Below, piece by piece: positions 23,036-31,331 of a stretch of DNA of 64,000 nt. The translations under genes and the position numbers were made by a program. The DNA is taken from assembly GCA_028752905.1 (NCBI GenBank), contig JAQNBH010000007.1:15743233-15807232 (forward strand), in the 5' to 3' direction. This DNA comes from Cladorhizidae sp. MBARI D1340-BT2. Lineage: Eukaryota; Porifera; Demospongiae; Poecilosclerida; Cladorhizidae. The notes under the pieces are model-generated. The model searched no databases and was not told where the DNA came from. It saw only the letters and a program-made list of their open reading frames with translations. The stretch's first letter is position 1. The number at the start of each line of letters is the position of its first letter.

Positions 23036-23297
23036 CTGTCTTTGGCTGAGTCGCCGATATCGGCCAGAAGTTGGACCACTTCAGGAGGTGCTGTGGAGGA
23101 GTCCACTATTTGCAGATAGCGACACACGAAATCTTCTTGCGACATAAACCATTCTTCCCCCTTCTGGACGCTGGCGTACTACAAAAACGAAAGAGACGTC
23201 CCGAACAAAATTTCGGTCTGCAAAAGCATCCCAAATATTCTCTTACCTTTTTAAATATTCTCTCTAGTTCTGTTTTACCTGCTCTGGTTGTAGTCAT
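23036..23297 (-). CDS. Aralar/citrin-type mitochondrial aspartate-glutamate carrier, first two coding exons (partial)
   Basis: Two exons on the minus strand: 23297-23247 (17 codons) and 23178-23036 (143 bases), joined by a 68-base intron with donor AAG/GTAAGA and acceptor TTTTTGTAG. Together they read ELERIFKKYASVQKGEEWF, MSQEDFVCRYL and, later, PPEVVQLLADIGDSAKD. This is the N-terminal calcium-sensing EF-hand region of the SLC25A12/SLC25A13 family, where ELRTIF.KYAS, FM...DFV.RYL and P.TVELL...DQTKD occur in the same order. The family exchanges aspartate for glutamate and a proton across the inner mitochondrial membrane. The chosen ATG at 23297 gives a start length like known members; an in-frame ATG at 23426 would add 43 residues. 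The second exon ends at a good donor (GACAG/GTAAAG), but the remaining EF-hands and carrier repeats were not found to the left. So this is either the start of a gene with a very long intron or a broken copy. Confidence 0.8.
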
Positions 23298-23419
23298 AGC
23301 TAGATGGTGAACAATTAAAAAATGCAGGTGTAAAGTAGTTATCCGCTTTGTGAAAGGGATTGTGGCATTTAAGCATTTCACTGACCAAACCAAAACCCGC
23401 AATTGTGCTGGACTCATGT

Positions 23420-23512
23420 TGCGCACGTGGCTAGCTCAACTATTTGGGGTATGGGTCGTCAACCACTTTTTATAAGACGATATTAGTTCGATTTGTTATA
23501 CGCGTGCGCAAA
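23420..23512 (-). promoter_or_regulatory. Two NRF1-like motifs upstream of the aralar start
   Basis: On the minus strand, ttgcgcacgcgta (23512-23500) differs by about one base from the palindromic GCGCATGCGC-type NRF1 consensus. A second half-like site, ccacgtgcgcaac, lies near 23433-23421. They sit 120-215 bases before the ATG. NRF1 is known to drive many nuclear genes for mitochondrial proteins; the regulatory role here is inference from motif and position. Confidence 0.35.
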
Positions 23513-23559
23513 AGGTCAAGAATAAGCAATTTACATCTCGTCTCTAGTCTCAGGATTGG

Positions 23560-23870
23560 CCATCACCCAGGGTCATGCTCTGTGGGCCATGAGAGGAAGA
23601 TGACCGCCTATGCCAAGGCCTGTCACTCAGTTGAGGTGTAATTAACCCCAATGGTAGTTTAAATATCCCTGGGAGGCTGGAGGGATGAGGTTACTGAAGT
23701 CATCAGGTCCATTGGATGTTGGCAAGGTCAGAGGCTAGGCATTCCACCAGCTGAAACAACTCGACACTTGTTTCAAAGTTTAGCCATAGGCAAAGGAACT
23801 CAACTCTCTGGATGAACCGGCTCCACATCTGAGCTCCTGATGTGATGGGATCATCTAACTTTGAATGATC
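23560..23870 (+). pseudogene. Retroelement C-terminus fragment (restriction-endonuclease-like region), decayed
   Basis: In shifting plus-strand frames it reads HERKMTAYAKACH, then LGGWRDEVTEVIRSIGC, GQRLGIPPAETTRHLFQSLA. This is the C-terminal pattern of a reverse-transcriptase family common in sponges, cnidarians and molluscs (K..H..AC, then LGGW, then a T..LFQRLAI...RGN ending). A stop (TAA near 23640) and frame changes show it is dead. A diverged relative lies inverted at 24440-25185 and another piece at 27331. Identification is from memory of the motif order and not a search. Confidence 0.6.
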
Positions 23871-24439
23871 TTTTATTCATCTAAAAAAATCATTAAAATA
23901 GTTAATTCGTGTTGTTGTTTTTTCCTTTCCAGTTAGTCATTGACATTTATTCGTTACTTGGCCGCTCAACAGAACATTATTATCAATGAACTCTAAGTTG
24001 ACATAAATGATCATCACCTTCTCAGTAATCAACTTCAATTTTTATTCCCTCAACGTTTCGACTAGATGCTCTAGCCTCCATCAGAGAAGGTGATTTATTT
24101 TTTATTTTTTGCCGTAAGCGCGTACACAGGTGCATCCACTTGGTCACACTAACCGATTTGGAAGATACCGAATTTGTGTGGACCAGAACTGCATGGCAGA
24201 ACCCGGTTGGTGTGTCCCTGTGACCGGTCACGGAAGAAGAATGTATGACGAAGGTTCAGTCTTTTTGCAGCATTGCACACAATCTAACCTCCAGAATTGT
24301 GTCTAATATGGCTCTGAAAACTGCAAATACCGCTTGAGCGAGCCCTCCAGGTGGGAAGGAAAACTCACAGACTATTCCACTTGTCCTTTAGACCACCGTG
24401 GGGCTATACTGATCCTCTGTTGGGCTGTAGTAGTGGACA

Positions 24440-25185
24440 GAAGAGGACTCTATTGGCTCCAAGAGCACCATTTCTTCAACTTCTCTGAAAAAGATACTGC
24501 TGCTTCTCTGAAAGCGGGGATGCCTAACCTCTGGCCCTGAAGGCAGACAGATCTCCATTGTTTCTGCATCCCCAGCCACTCAGTGACCAGAGGGATAAGG
24601 TCGTCCCAACAGGAATGACAAGCATCTGAATGGGCGGCCATCTTTCTCTTCATACATTGAAAGCATGTCCTGGTGGATGCAGCTTTTCGCTTTTCCACAG
24701 CAAGTTGCCGAAGGGATGAAATGACATGGACGTAGACTGTAGCGAGCTTTGTTCCATTAGGGAGGAACACATCAGTGGGAGAGCTGCAGGAGCTGGGGGG
24801 TGAGGGCTGGCACTTCATTTTTGGGGCGTGAGGTCAGCAGTTTGAGCGGACAAAAGTGTGTCCCTGATGGCACCGTGCTGATGAATTCCTTCCCCATTTC
24901 CACAGCATTCCACCTGGTGATCCTCGAAAGAATCAGACGCAACATGGCAGATGAGACAAGGAGTACATTTTGGAAACATTCTCAATGTCAAACCAGTAAT
25001 GGAGGCAGAGATGGAAATCCTGATCCAGTAAATCGAGATGCTGGGCCTGGCAAGGAATGGTGTTCAACCAGTCACCTGCACGGGAAATAGCAGTGGACAT
25101 AACCAGGACCTTAGAGCGGGAACTGAGAACCGAAGTTAGAAGGTTGTTGTAAAAGGCCAGCAAGGTTAATTTTTGCCACCCTGTA
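24440..25185 (-). pseudogene. Retroelement C-terminus, frameshifted copy
   Basis: Minus-strand frames give, in order, ISRAGDWLNTIPCQAQHLDL and FHLCLHYW; then, after a frame change, CHVASDSFEDHQVECCGN and IHQHGAIRDTLLSA; then, after another change, PTDVFLPNGTKLATVYVHVI, MAAHSDACHSC, LIPLVTEWLG and GQRLGIP. This is the order of the post-RT C-terminal region in the sponge/cnidarian-type retroelement family: a GDWL...P segment, a zinc-knuckle-like C..C...DH...C, H..LRD, and an endonuclease-like RPADVFLP...V segment. At least two frameshifts and the stop near 24933 make it a pseudogene. The RT domain itself is absent. Confidence 0.6.
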
Positions 25186-25309
25186 ATAGGTCACCTGACA
25201 GTGTGGTTGTATGCCAAACCACAAAGTATTTTTCACAATGTGTTGACAGCAAGATTAATAAACTCTCGACAAACTCTCACGTAACAAAAATTGCAATGAC
25301 ATCTTGATC

Positions 25310-25342
25310 CTGATGAAGGCTAGAGCATCTAGCCGAAACGTC
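25310..25342 (+). other. Hammerhead-ribozyme-like core motif
   Basis: Sequence order is CTGATGA (25310-25316), one A, a perfect stem GGCTAG/CTAGCC with a five-base loop (25318-25334), GAAAC (25335-25339) and GTC (25340-25342). That is the order of conserved boxes in a type I hammerhead with a minimal stem III (AC pairing GT), as known from Penelope-like elements and retrozymes. Against it: the extra A between CTGATGA and stem II, and no loop in stem III, so any activity would probably need a dimer. The inverted copy near 24090-24050 has CTGATGG and GTT instead and looks weaker. Confidence 0.35.
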
Positions 25343-25387
25343 TAGAGCATGAAATTCAAGTTGATTATTGAGAAGGTCATTGTAAGA

Positions 25388-25934
25388 TTAATAAAGAGGG
25401 TGTACAAGATCAGATGACCATAGGACCTACTGTTCAGTAGTGGAGTGAGTTGTCTGTTGAGCTATTGCAACTGTAGCTTTGGTAGTTTTAGTTTTCATCC
25501 TCCAGCGGTTTCTTATATTCCACATCGACCAGGCCAGGCTTCCAAAGCACTAATTTAGAAAGAACTGTTCTCTTGGTTTGACTGACCTTTTCTGCATTAT
25601 GATGCAGCTAAATATTTAGCCCACTGTCATACTTGTGTGATAAGTTTCATGCAGAACAAGATGAGAACTTCAAAAGCAGATCCACCAGCATTTAGAAGTA
25701 CTCATAGTTATTGCTGTGTGTGAATATCTAATCAAAAACCTATTCCCAAGCTCTTCTAAACCTACTTGATTATCTGCTGATTGTGGATAGCCTACAACAC
25801 CTCACACACAATTCACTCACCCACACATACACTCTGCACACTCCACTTACACTCACACTCCACTCACATATACACATGCACATTGGGTAGCTACACTGTA
25901 CCAGGAATATAAATTGTTAGCTTATTAAATATTT
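25388..25934. other. No gene recognised
   Basis: AT-rich unique DNA with a short CA-rich stretch (cactcacac) near 25800-25880. The hAT remnant begins at its right end. Confidence 0.45.
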
Positions 25935-27300
25935 CAGTTTTGCAAGGGTTATTAAGGATCCTGTTCTTTTTTAAGAAGCATGAAACTAGTGGTTGTCATC
26001 TTGAGCCAGTAGAAATGATATTGAGTTTGCTAAACTCGACTAAGCACATGGCACAACTTTGCATATGAGATGGATGATGTTAATGATGATTTTGTCCCGC
26101 ATCGGGGTATTAGCTGGGCATCACTTCGAGGTGATGGTAAATCTGAAAATGTTAGCAATTTTGTTCAGTTTCTCGAGTGTGATGGTGATGCATTAACCTT
26201 GAACTGGTCGCAGAGGAAGATCAACAAATATACATCCCATAAGATTCACTTGAAAATTCTTGCTCTATATGTACTTCGAACATTGTTAGTAAGCTTCCTT
26301 TTTAACCACAACCCGATAGAACAACTGATGTCACAAATCATAAGTAAGTCACCATTATTATTCGAGGAGTGGATGAATATTTTGAAGTGTGAGTGGAGTT
26401 TATTCAGCTTTATGAAATTCTACAACAAAAGTTATCAACAATTGCTTGATAAGGCTGAACTTGCCAATAAACTTCATGGCCAATGCTATGATGGCTGAGT
26501 GGCTATGATGGCTGTTGCATGATGAGTGGCTATGATGGCTGCAGCATGATGAGTGGCCATGATGGCTGTAGCATGATGAGTGGCTATGATAGCTGCAGCA
26601 TGATGAGTGGCTATGATGGCTGCTGCATGATGAGTGGCTATGATGGCTGATGCATGATGAGTGGCTATGATGGCTGCTGCAAGCATGATGAGTGGCTATG
26701 ATGGCTGCTGCATGATTAGTGGCTATGATGGCTGCAGCACGATGGGTGGCTATGATGGCTGCAGCACGATGAGTGGCTATGATGGCTGCAGCATGATGAG
26801 TGGCTATGATGGCTGCAGCATGATGCGTTGCCCATGATGGCTGCAGCATGCTGAGTGGGACAAAAACAGGAGTTGCTCTATAAGAGGATTTCAGAAGAGG
26901 AACCACATGCTATGTTTACATACTGCTATGGGCATTTGCTAAATTACACTGTCAAAAAGTTGAAAGTTATGAGGCTCCATGGATACTACACACGACATAA
27001 CAAAGTTGGTTAGTTTTCACCTAAACATGAAGCAATCTTCCATGTCCATAAAGCTGAAAATAATAAGCTGCCTGCCTCTCCTTCAGCAGGTTTAAGACCT
27101 ACTTGGTGGAATGTCCGTCAACACTACGAGTCAGTTGAGGTTAAAGGTATTACACATCCTGGAGTTAACAGACAAAAATGAACTGAAAGATGCTGCAAAG
27201 GAATTCGTAAGTGATTCAGAACACATGCTAAAGACTTTTTTTGAAACACTATTAAACTCTGTAAACTTAATTGATAGTCCCACTCTGTGTTTCATTTAAT
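25935..27300 (+). pseudogene. hAT-type transposase pseudogene (ZMYM1-like, DUF4371 region) with internal minisatellite
   Basis: Plus-strand frames read KKHETSGCHLEPVEMILSLL and STKHMAQL (25970-26065), then an open stretch from 26070 with ISWASLRGDGKSENVSNF, HLKILALYVLR, and KLHGQCYDG at 26470-26498. After the 27-base array it resumes as SGTKTGVA, then in another frame ISEEEPHAMFTYCYGHLLN, and finally GLRPTWWNVR near 27090. This is the order in ZMYM1-like hAT transposases: a HE.S.CH..AVE segment, an I..RGDG segment, RGQCYDGASNMSG, HCYGH.LNL and PTRW. Several frameshifts and stops show it is dead. The hAT dimerisation end was not seen. Another fragment of the same family is at 41150. Confidence 0.72.
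26489..26860 (+). repeat. 27-base minisatellite grown from the YDGASNMSG motif of the hAT transposase
   Basis: About 13 units of ggctatgatggctgcagc plus ATGATGAGT. In the transposase frame a unit reads GYDGCSMMS, which is the family's conserved CYDGASNMSG segment with two changes. The flanking pseudogene supplies the upstream GQC and the downstream SGTKTG. One unit near 26492 is shortened and one at 26680 has a five-base insertion. Confidence 0.9.
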
Positions 27301-27330
27301 TTGTGGGTGTCACTGAATGTGCATGGGGTA

Positions 27331-27540
27331 ATTTTTATCTTTCCAGTCTTTCAGAGGTTAGCCATAACCCTGTGGCACAGGAACTCCACTCTCTGCATGA
27401 GCTGGCTCCCCACCCTAGCTCCTGATACCCTGGGAAAAGTCTTATGCGCACATTCGCCGCAGCTACGCATATCATGGCCTGACCAATTTTACTTACTCCG
27501 GCTCTCTGGTAAGGCAACTGACTCTATCTGAAGTCCATTT
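27331..27540 (+). pseudogene. Retroelement C-terminal tail fragment
   Basis: Reads VFQRLAITLWHRNSTLCMSW followed by LPTLAPDTLG, matching the LFQRLAIALWRGN...LW tail of the retroelement family seen at 23560-23870. The two nucleotide copies align over about 80 bases (ggaactccactctctgcatga against ggaactcaactctctggatga). It directly follows the hAT remnant. Confidence 0.6.
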
Positions 27541-27760
27541 TTCTGGTGACCGGCAGTACTCTTGATTGTTGGAAGGATTCTGGCAAGGAAGAAGATTTCG
27601 GCATCCGTGCTTACTTCTAAGCAAACGTGGAGCCTTGGATAAGTTGACCAAGTACAAACTGTTGGAACACAGGTTTGTGGATGGGATCTAGCTAGAGTAT
27701 ATATTAGCTTGTAGCTAGTATTAGGCTGTTAGCTGTATATGTAATAGCCTATATATAGTA

Positions 27761-27780
27761 ACGGGGGGAGTTTTCAGCCA
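27761..27780 (+). repeat. Left TIR of the pogo-like element
   Basis: Matches the right TIR (30856-30875) in 19 of 20 positions on the opposite strand and abuts a TA duplication. Confidence 0.93.
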
Positions 27781-28082
27781 GGGTCGGTTTTCAGGCCACC
27801 TCGCAACTTTTTTAATTTTATCCTCTGAACTAGAGCGCAGATGTTCTAAATAGACATCCAGTGAAGTCACATGGTAATATAGAAATAATTTAAGCCATTG
27901 TTTAATAGCTGGTAATAGGCTTCGACCGAGCTAGGCGGTGAATAAGCAGTGGCGTTTGCTTCAGAACTATATAGTCGCGGTCCACCCTGAAAGTGTGTAG
28001 CTAAGGGGGAGGTGTAAACTTTGTAGTATAGTTCTGTCTGTGATTGGAGTTAAGCTGCTGGAGTTGGTCTGCAGGCTAACAG

Positions 28083-30512
28083 ATGTCTGATAATAAAGAA
28101 AATCTACATCAAAGGGAAACTAACACCAGGGAAAGGTACAGAAAATGGTCAGTACAAATGATGACAAAGGCCTTGAAAGATTGCAATGATGGCATGGGGG
28201 TGCGGCAATCTGCCAAAAAAAATGATGTTCCTAGAGGTAAGTCACTTCTAAGCTTAGTTTTAGGGTGTTTTTTTTCATAATGGAGTTGAATGAAACTTCC
28301 TTTGTCCTTTATAGGTACTCTACAAAGTAAAGTTAAGCACAACATCCCTGCTAATTCTCGATCAGGCCCTTCTCCATATCTATCTGGTGCAGAGGAAGCT
28401 GAGCTTGTTAACTGGGTATTCCACATGTCTTCAATTGGATATGGCCGCACAAGGGACCATCTAACGTTGATAGTCAAGGCGATTCTAGATAAAGATGGTC
28501 GACGTAACCCATTTGCACAAAACCGTCCTGGTAAGGATTGGCTTCGTGGGTTTATGGCAAGACATCCTGAAATTTCACTCAGGAAGTCACAAACCTTGGA
28601 TGTGTATCGTGCTCTCTCTTGCACTCCGGCCATTCTGGATCAATGGTATGCTGGCTTTAAAGTTTTCCTAGAATCACACAATATTCTTGATTGCCCCTCT
28701 GCTATCTACAACTGCGATGAGAGTGGGTTTCCTCTCATGTCTCGTACTGGGAAAGTGCTAGCACCATGTGGTTCAAAACAAGTGAACAAAGTTAGTAGTG
28801 GAAATAAACAACAGATCACTACATTGGTCTGCTATAATGCAGCTGGCGAAACCATACCACCCTATCACGTCTTTCCAGGTGAACGCTTCAAAGAAAACCC
28901 TTTAGATGGTGGTGTTCCAAATAGTTACATGGGACACAGTGACAATGGTTGGATGACAGCATCACTCTTCTATGGTTGGTTAGCCAACCATTTTATTAAG
29001 AGAATACCTCCTGGACGTCCAGTTGTCATAGTTTTTGATGGACATGGCTCTCATATCAATATGGAAGTTTCTAAACTCGCCATAGAATATCAGGTACTAC
29101 TCTATTGTCTCCCACCTCACTGTACACATTGTATGCAGCCATGTGATGTCGGCTTCTTCAAGCCTCTGAAACAGAACTGGGATAAGGCTGTAGAAAGATG
29201 GGAGATAGAGCACCTAGGCGATGTATTGAGTAAATATGATTTCGCAAAAGTGTTTCGAGTTGCCTGGGAGAAGACAGTGAAATTGTCAACCATGGTAAAC
29301 AGCTTCAGAGTCACAGGTCTTTGTCCTATAAACAGGCTAGCTATTAAAGCTGATATCCTTGCACCATCTACTGTCTACCACTCTCAGAACAGTGGAGCTG
29401 GTGACAAGAATCCGAGTCCACCTGAGTGTCCACATGACAACCCACCTGAGAATCTACCTGATGTTACAGGATCTACACCAACTCTGCAGATGTTAGAAAA
29501 ATCAATGACAGTGGACCAGATTGAGTGTTTCCAGTGCCGACTAGATGAAGGATATGATCTCACTCATGATGAGTTGTACCTTGAATGGAAGTCACTCAAA
29601 AGTCTAGCAGACCAGACTTCCACATCGTCGCAAGATGCTACAACAAAAGGTAACATTTCTCCACCAAAGGCCAGTGGTACGGCTACCTCTGTAACTTCCA
29701 CACCTGTCTCTGTAGCTTCCATGCATGCATCAAGTGAGACACCAGCACCAAATCTTAAATTGCAACCTGGAAAAGCAATTTCTCCGGTATTCAAAGACAT
29801 TTTATGTTATCCAAAAGTGAAAAGTAAGAAGGGGAAGCAAACAGCACATCGAACTAAGCTTCCAAGCCACCTGACATCAAATCAGTTTATTGAACTTTGC
29901 GAAGAAAAAGAACGAAAGAAAAAAGAAGAAGAAGAGGACAAGGAAAGGAAAAGACTAGAGCGAGAGGAAAAGGCAAGGAAAATAAAGGAATTGGAAAAAG
30001 AGAAAGCCAGAATCCGGCATCAAAAACAGGAAGAAAGAGAGAGGAAGAAGGAGGAGGAGCAAAAGAGAAAGGAAAAGAGGCAGCTTGAGCTTCAACAGAA
30101 GAAGTACGGGAAACAGAGAAGCAAGCAAAATTCCAACCCATCTTCATCGGGTGAGTCTCCGTCATCCACTGGTGAGCCTCTGTCATCCACTATCGAGCCT
30201 CCATCTACTACTGAGCCTCTGTCATCCACTGGTGATCCTTCAACATTGGGAGGTTCTGGGTTGCCACATTTCAACCAGTCTTCATCAGGTGATTCTGGTG
30301 TAGTGAAACGTGGAACGAAGCGTCGTAAGGTTGCACTTGTGACGTCTGTTTGTTGTGCTCTCTGTGGGACAGCCGAAGATAGTTCGGATTCTGAGGAGAA
30401 CTGGGTGGAATGTGGCCACTGTGGAAGATGGTTTGAAGAGACATGTGCTGATGTAGACATTGGAAGTATTTTAGACATTGAATGGCTTTGTCACTTTTGT
30501 GAAAGTATTTGA
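28083..30512 (+). CDS. Pogo-superfamily transposase with C-terminal PHD-like zinc finger, two exons, intact
   Basis: Exons 28083-28236 and 28315-30512 join across a 78-base intron (GTAAGT...TATAG) to give 783 residues. An in-frame TAA two codons upstream supports the ATG. Domains: psq-type helix-turn-helix at about residues 20-62 (W..MM.KAL, GVRQSAKKNDVP, TLQSKV); a CENP-B-type DNA-binding region at about 72-145 ending RHPEISLRKSQ; a DDE_1 catalytic domain with NCDESGF (Asp186), VFDGHGSH (Asp293) and QPCDVGFFKPLK (Asp329), a DD35D spacing typical of pogo; a Ser/Thr/Pro linker; a charged helix at about 578-648 rich in KERKKKEEE; and a C-terminal finger with paired cysteines at 732/735, 751/754, 762 and 777/780. 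In that finger the canonical PHD histidine is a Glu (W-F-E-E-T-C). It should cut and paste the element at TA sites. A domesticated host gene is possible, but the flanking TIRs and TA make an autonomous transposon more likely. Confidence 0.92.
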
Positions 30513-30657
30513 TTATTGGTCAAAATATGAAAAACAACCCCACTACTATTTGGTTTGCTTAAATATTAATGAGAAGATATAATAGTTAATTCATAGTACA
30601 TCATTATTGTGTGTGTAGAATGGAAGTTGTTGGCACAATTGTTGGGTTAAAAGGTGT

Positions 30658-30691
30658 GGCTGAAAACTCCCTCTGGTGGCTGAAAACTCCC
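30658..30691 (+). repeat. Subterminal copies of the TIR core
   Basis: Two direct copies of ggctgaaaactccc, 20 bases apart, oriented as in the right TIR at 30857. They are probable extra transposase-binding sites; the binding role is inference. Confidence 0.75.
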
Positions 30692-30855
30692 TTAGTTAGG
30701 TGGGTGCACTTTGGTGTAAAAATCTGAACAAAACACATACATGATCCTTAACTAAAGTGATATTATTGTAGCCCAAGATATGCCCAACACTAAATCCTAC
30801 AAAAAGAAATGAAGTTCAATGAAGAGTGTGGTAGAACAAGGAAAAGTAGCTTAGG

Positions 30856-30875
30856 TGGCTGAAAACTCCCCCCGA
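30856..30875 (-). repeat. Right TIR of the pogo-like element
   Basis: Inverted match to 27761-27780, followed by TA at 30876-30877. Confidence 0.93.
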
Positions 30876-30877
30876 TA

Positions 30878-31295
30878 CTATATAGCTAGCTTCGCAGATA
30901 CATCCTGTAGTATTAGCCTGTAGCTGGTATTAGCCTGTTAGCTATTACATAGCCTGTTAGCTATTACATAGCCTATAGCTAGCTTCCCAGATATACCCTG
31001 GGATTATTTAATTGTACACTGAATAAAATTTTGCTCATAGACTTGATGACAGATGCTGCTGCTGGAGAACTAGCTTCTCTTTTGCCTCTCGCTCTCCATG
31101 TCTTCTCACAATTATATCAAGTAGATACAGATGTAAATATAGATTCAACATTATTAACTGTCATCAGTAGATAAATAAGAATTAAATGTGTGGTACATAG
31201 TGGCAGAGAGTACGGCCTGGTCTATATTTTGTTGGAAAATGTCAAAATTCATATATACAATAGGTTGAATAGCAATGTTATGTTATGGACCTACA

Positions 31296-31331
<36 letters not shown>

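Larger units (their letters stand above)
24009..25387. mobile_element. Possible element bounded by inverted CTGATGA-hairpin ends
   Basis: The left end (24009-24095) and right end (25305-25387) are inverted relatives facing outward: gatcatcaccttctcagtaa and tcaacttcaa on the left match the reverse of attcaagttga and ttattgagaaggtcattg on the right. Both include the hairpin ggctag/ctag followed outward by CGAAACG. About 1.2 kb lies between, including the retroelement fragment on the minus strand. A third relative is at 41540-41605. Whether the two ends define one unit that moved together is inference. Confidence 0.5.
27761..30875 (+). mobile_element. Complete pogo-like DNA transposon (3,115 bases)
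   Basis: Terminal inverted repeats of 20 bases, acggggggagttttcagcca at 27761-27780 and its reverse complement (first base differing) at 30856-30875. They are flanked on both sides by TA (27759-27760 and 30876-30877), the target duplication expected for the Tc1/mariner-pogo superfamily. Two further copies of the TIR core GGCTGAAAACTCCC lie just inside the right end (30658-30671 and 30678-30691), and a degenerate ggttttcaggccacc lies at the left near 27787. The enclosed transposase frame is intact, so the copy may be young or still active. Confidence 0.92.

Noticed and set aside
29887..30478. Minus-strand frames opposite the pogo transposase
   Set aside because: Shadows of the charged and Ser/Thr-rich coding segments; the sense strand has the domains and splice sites.
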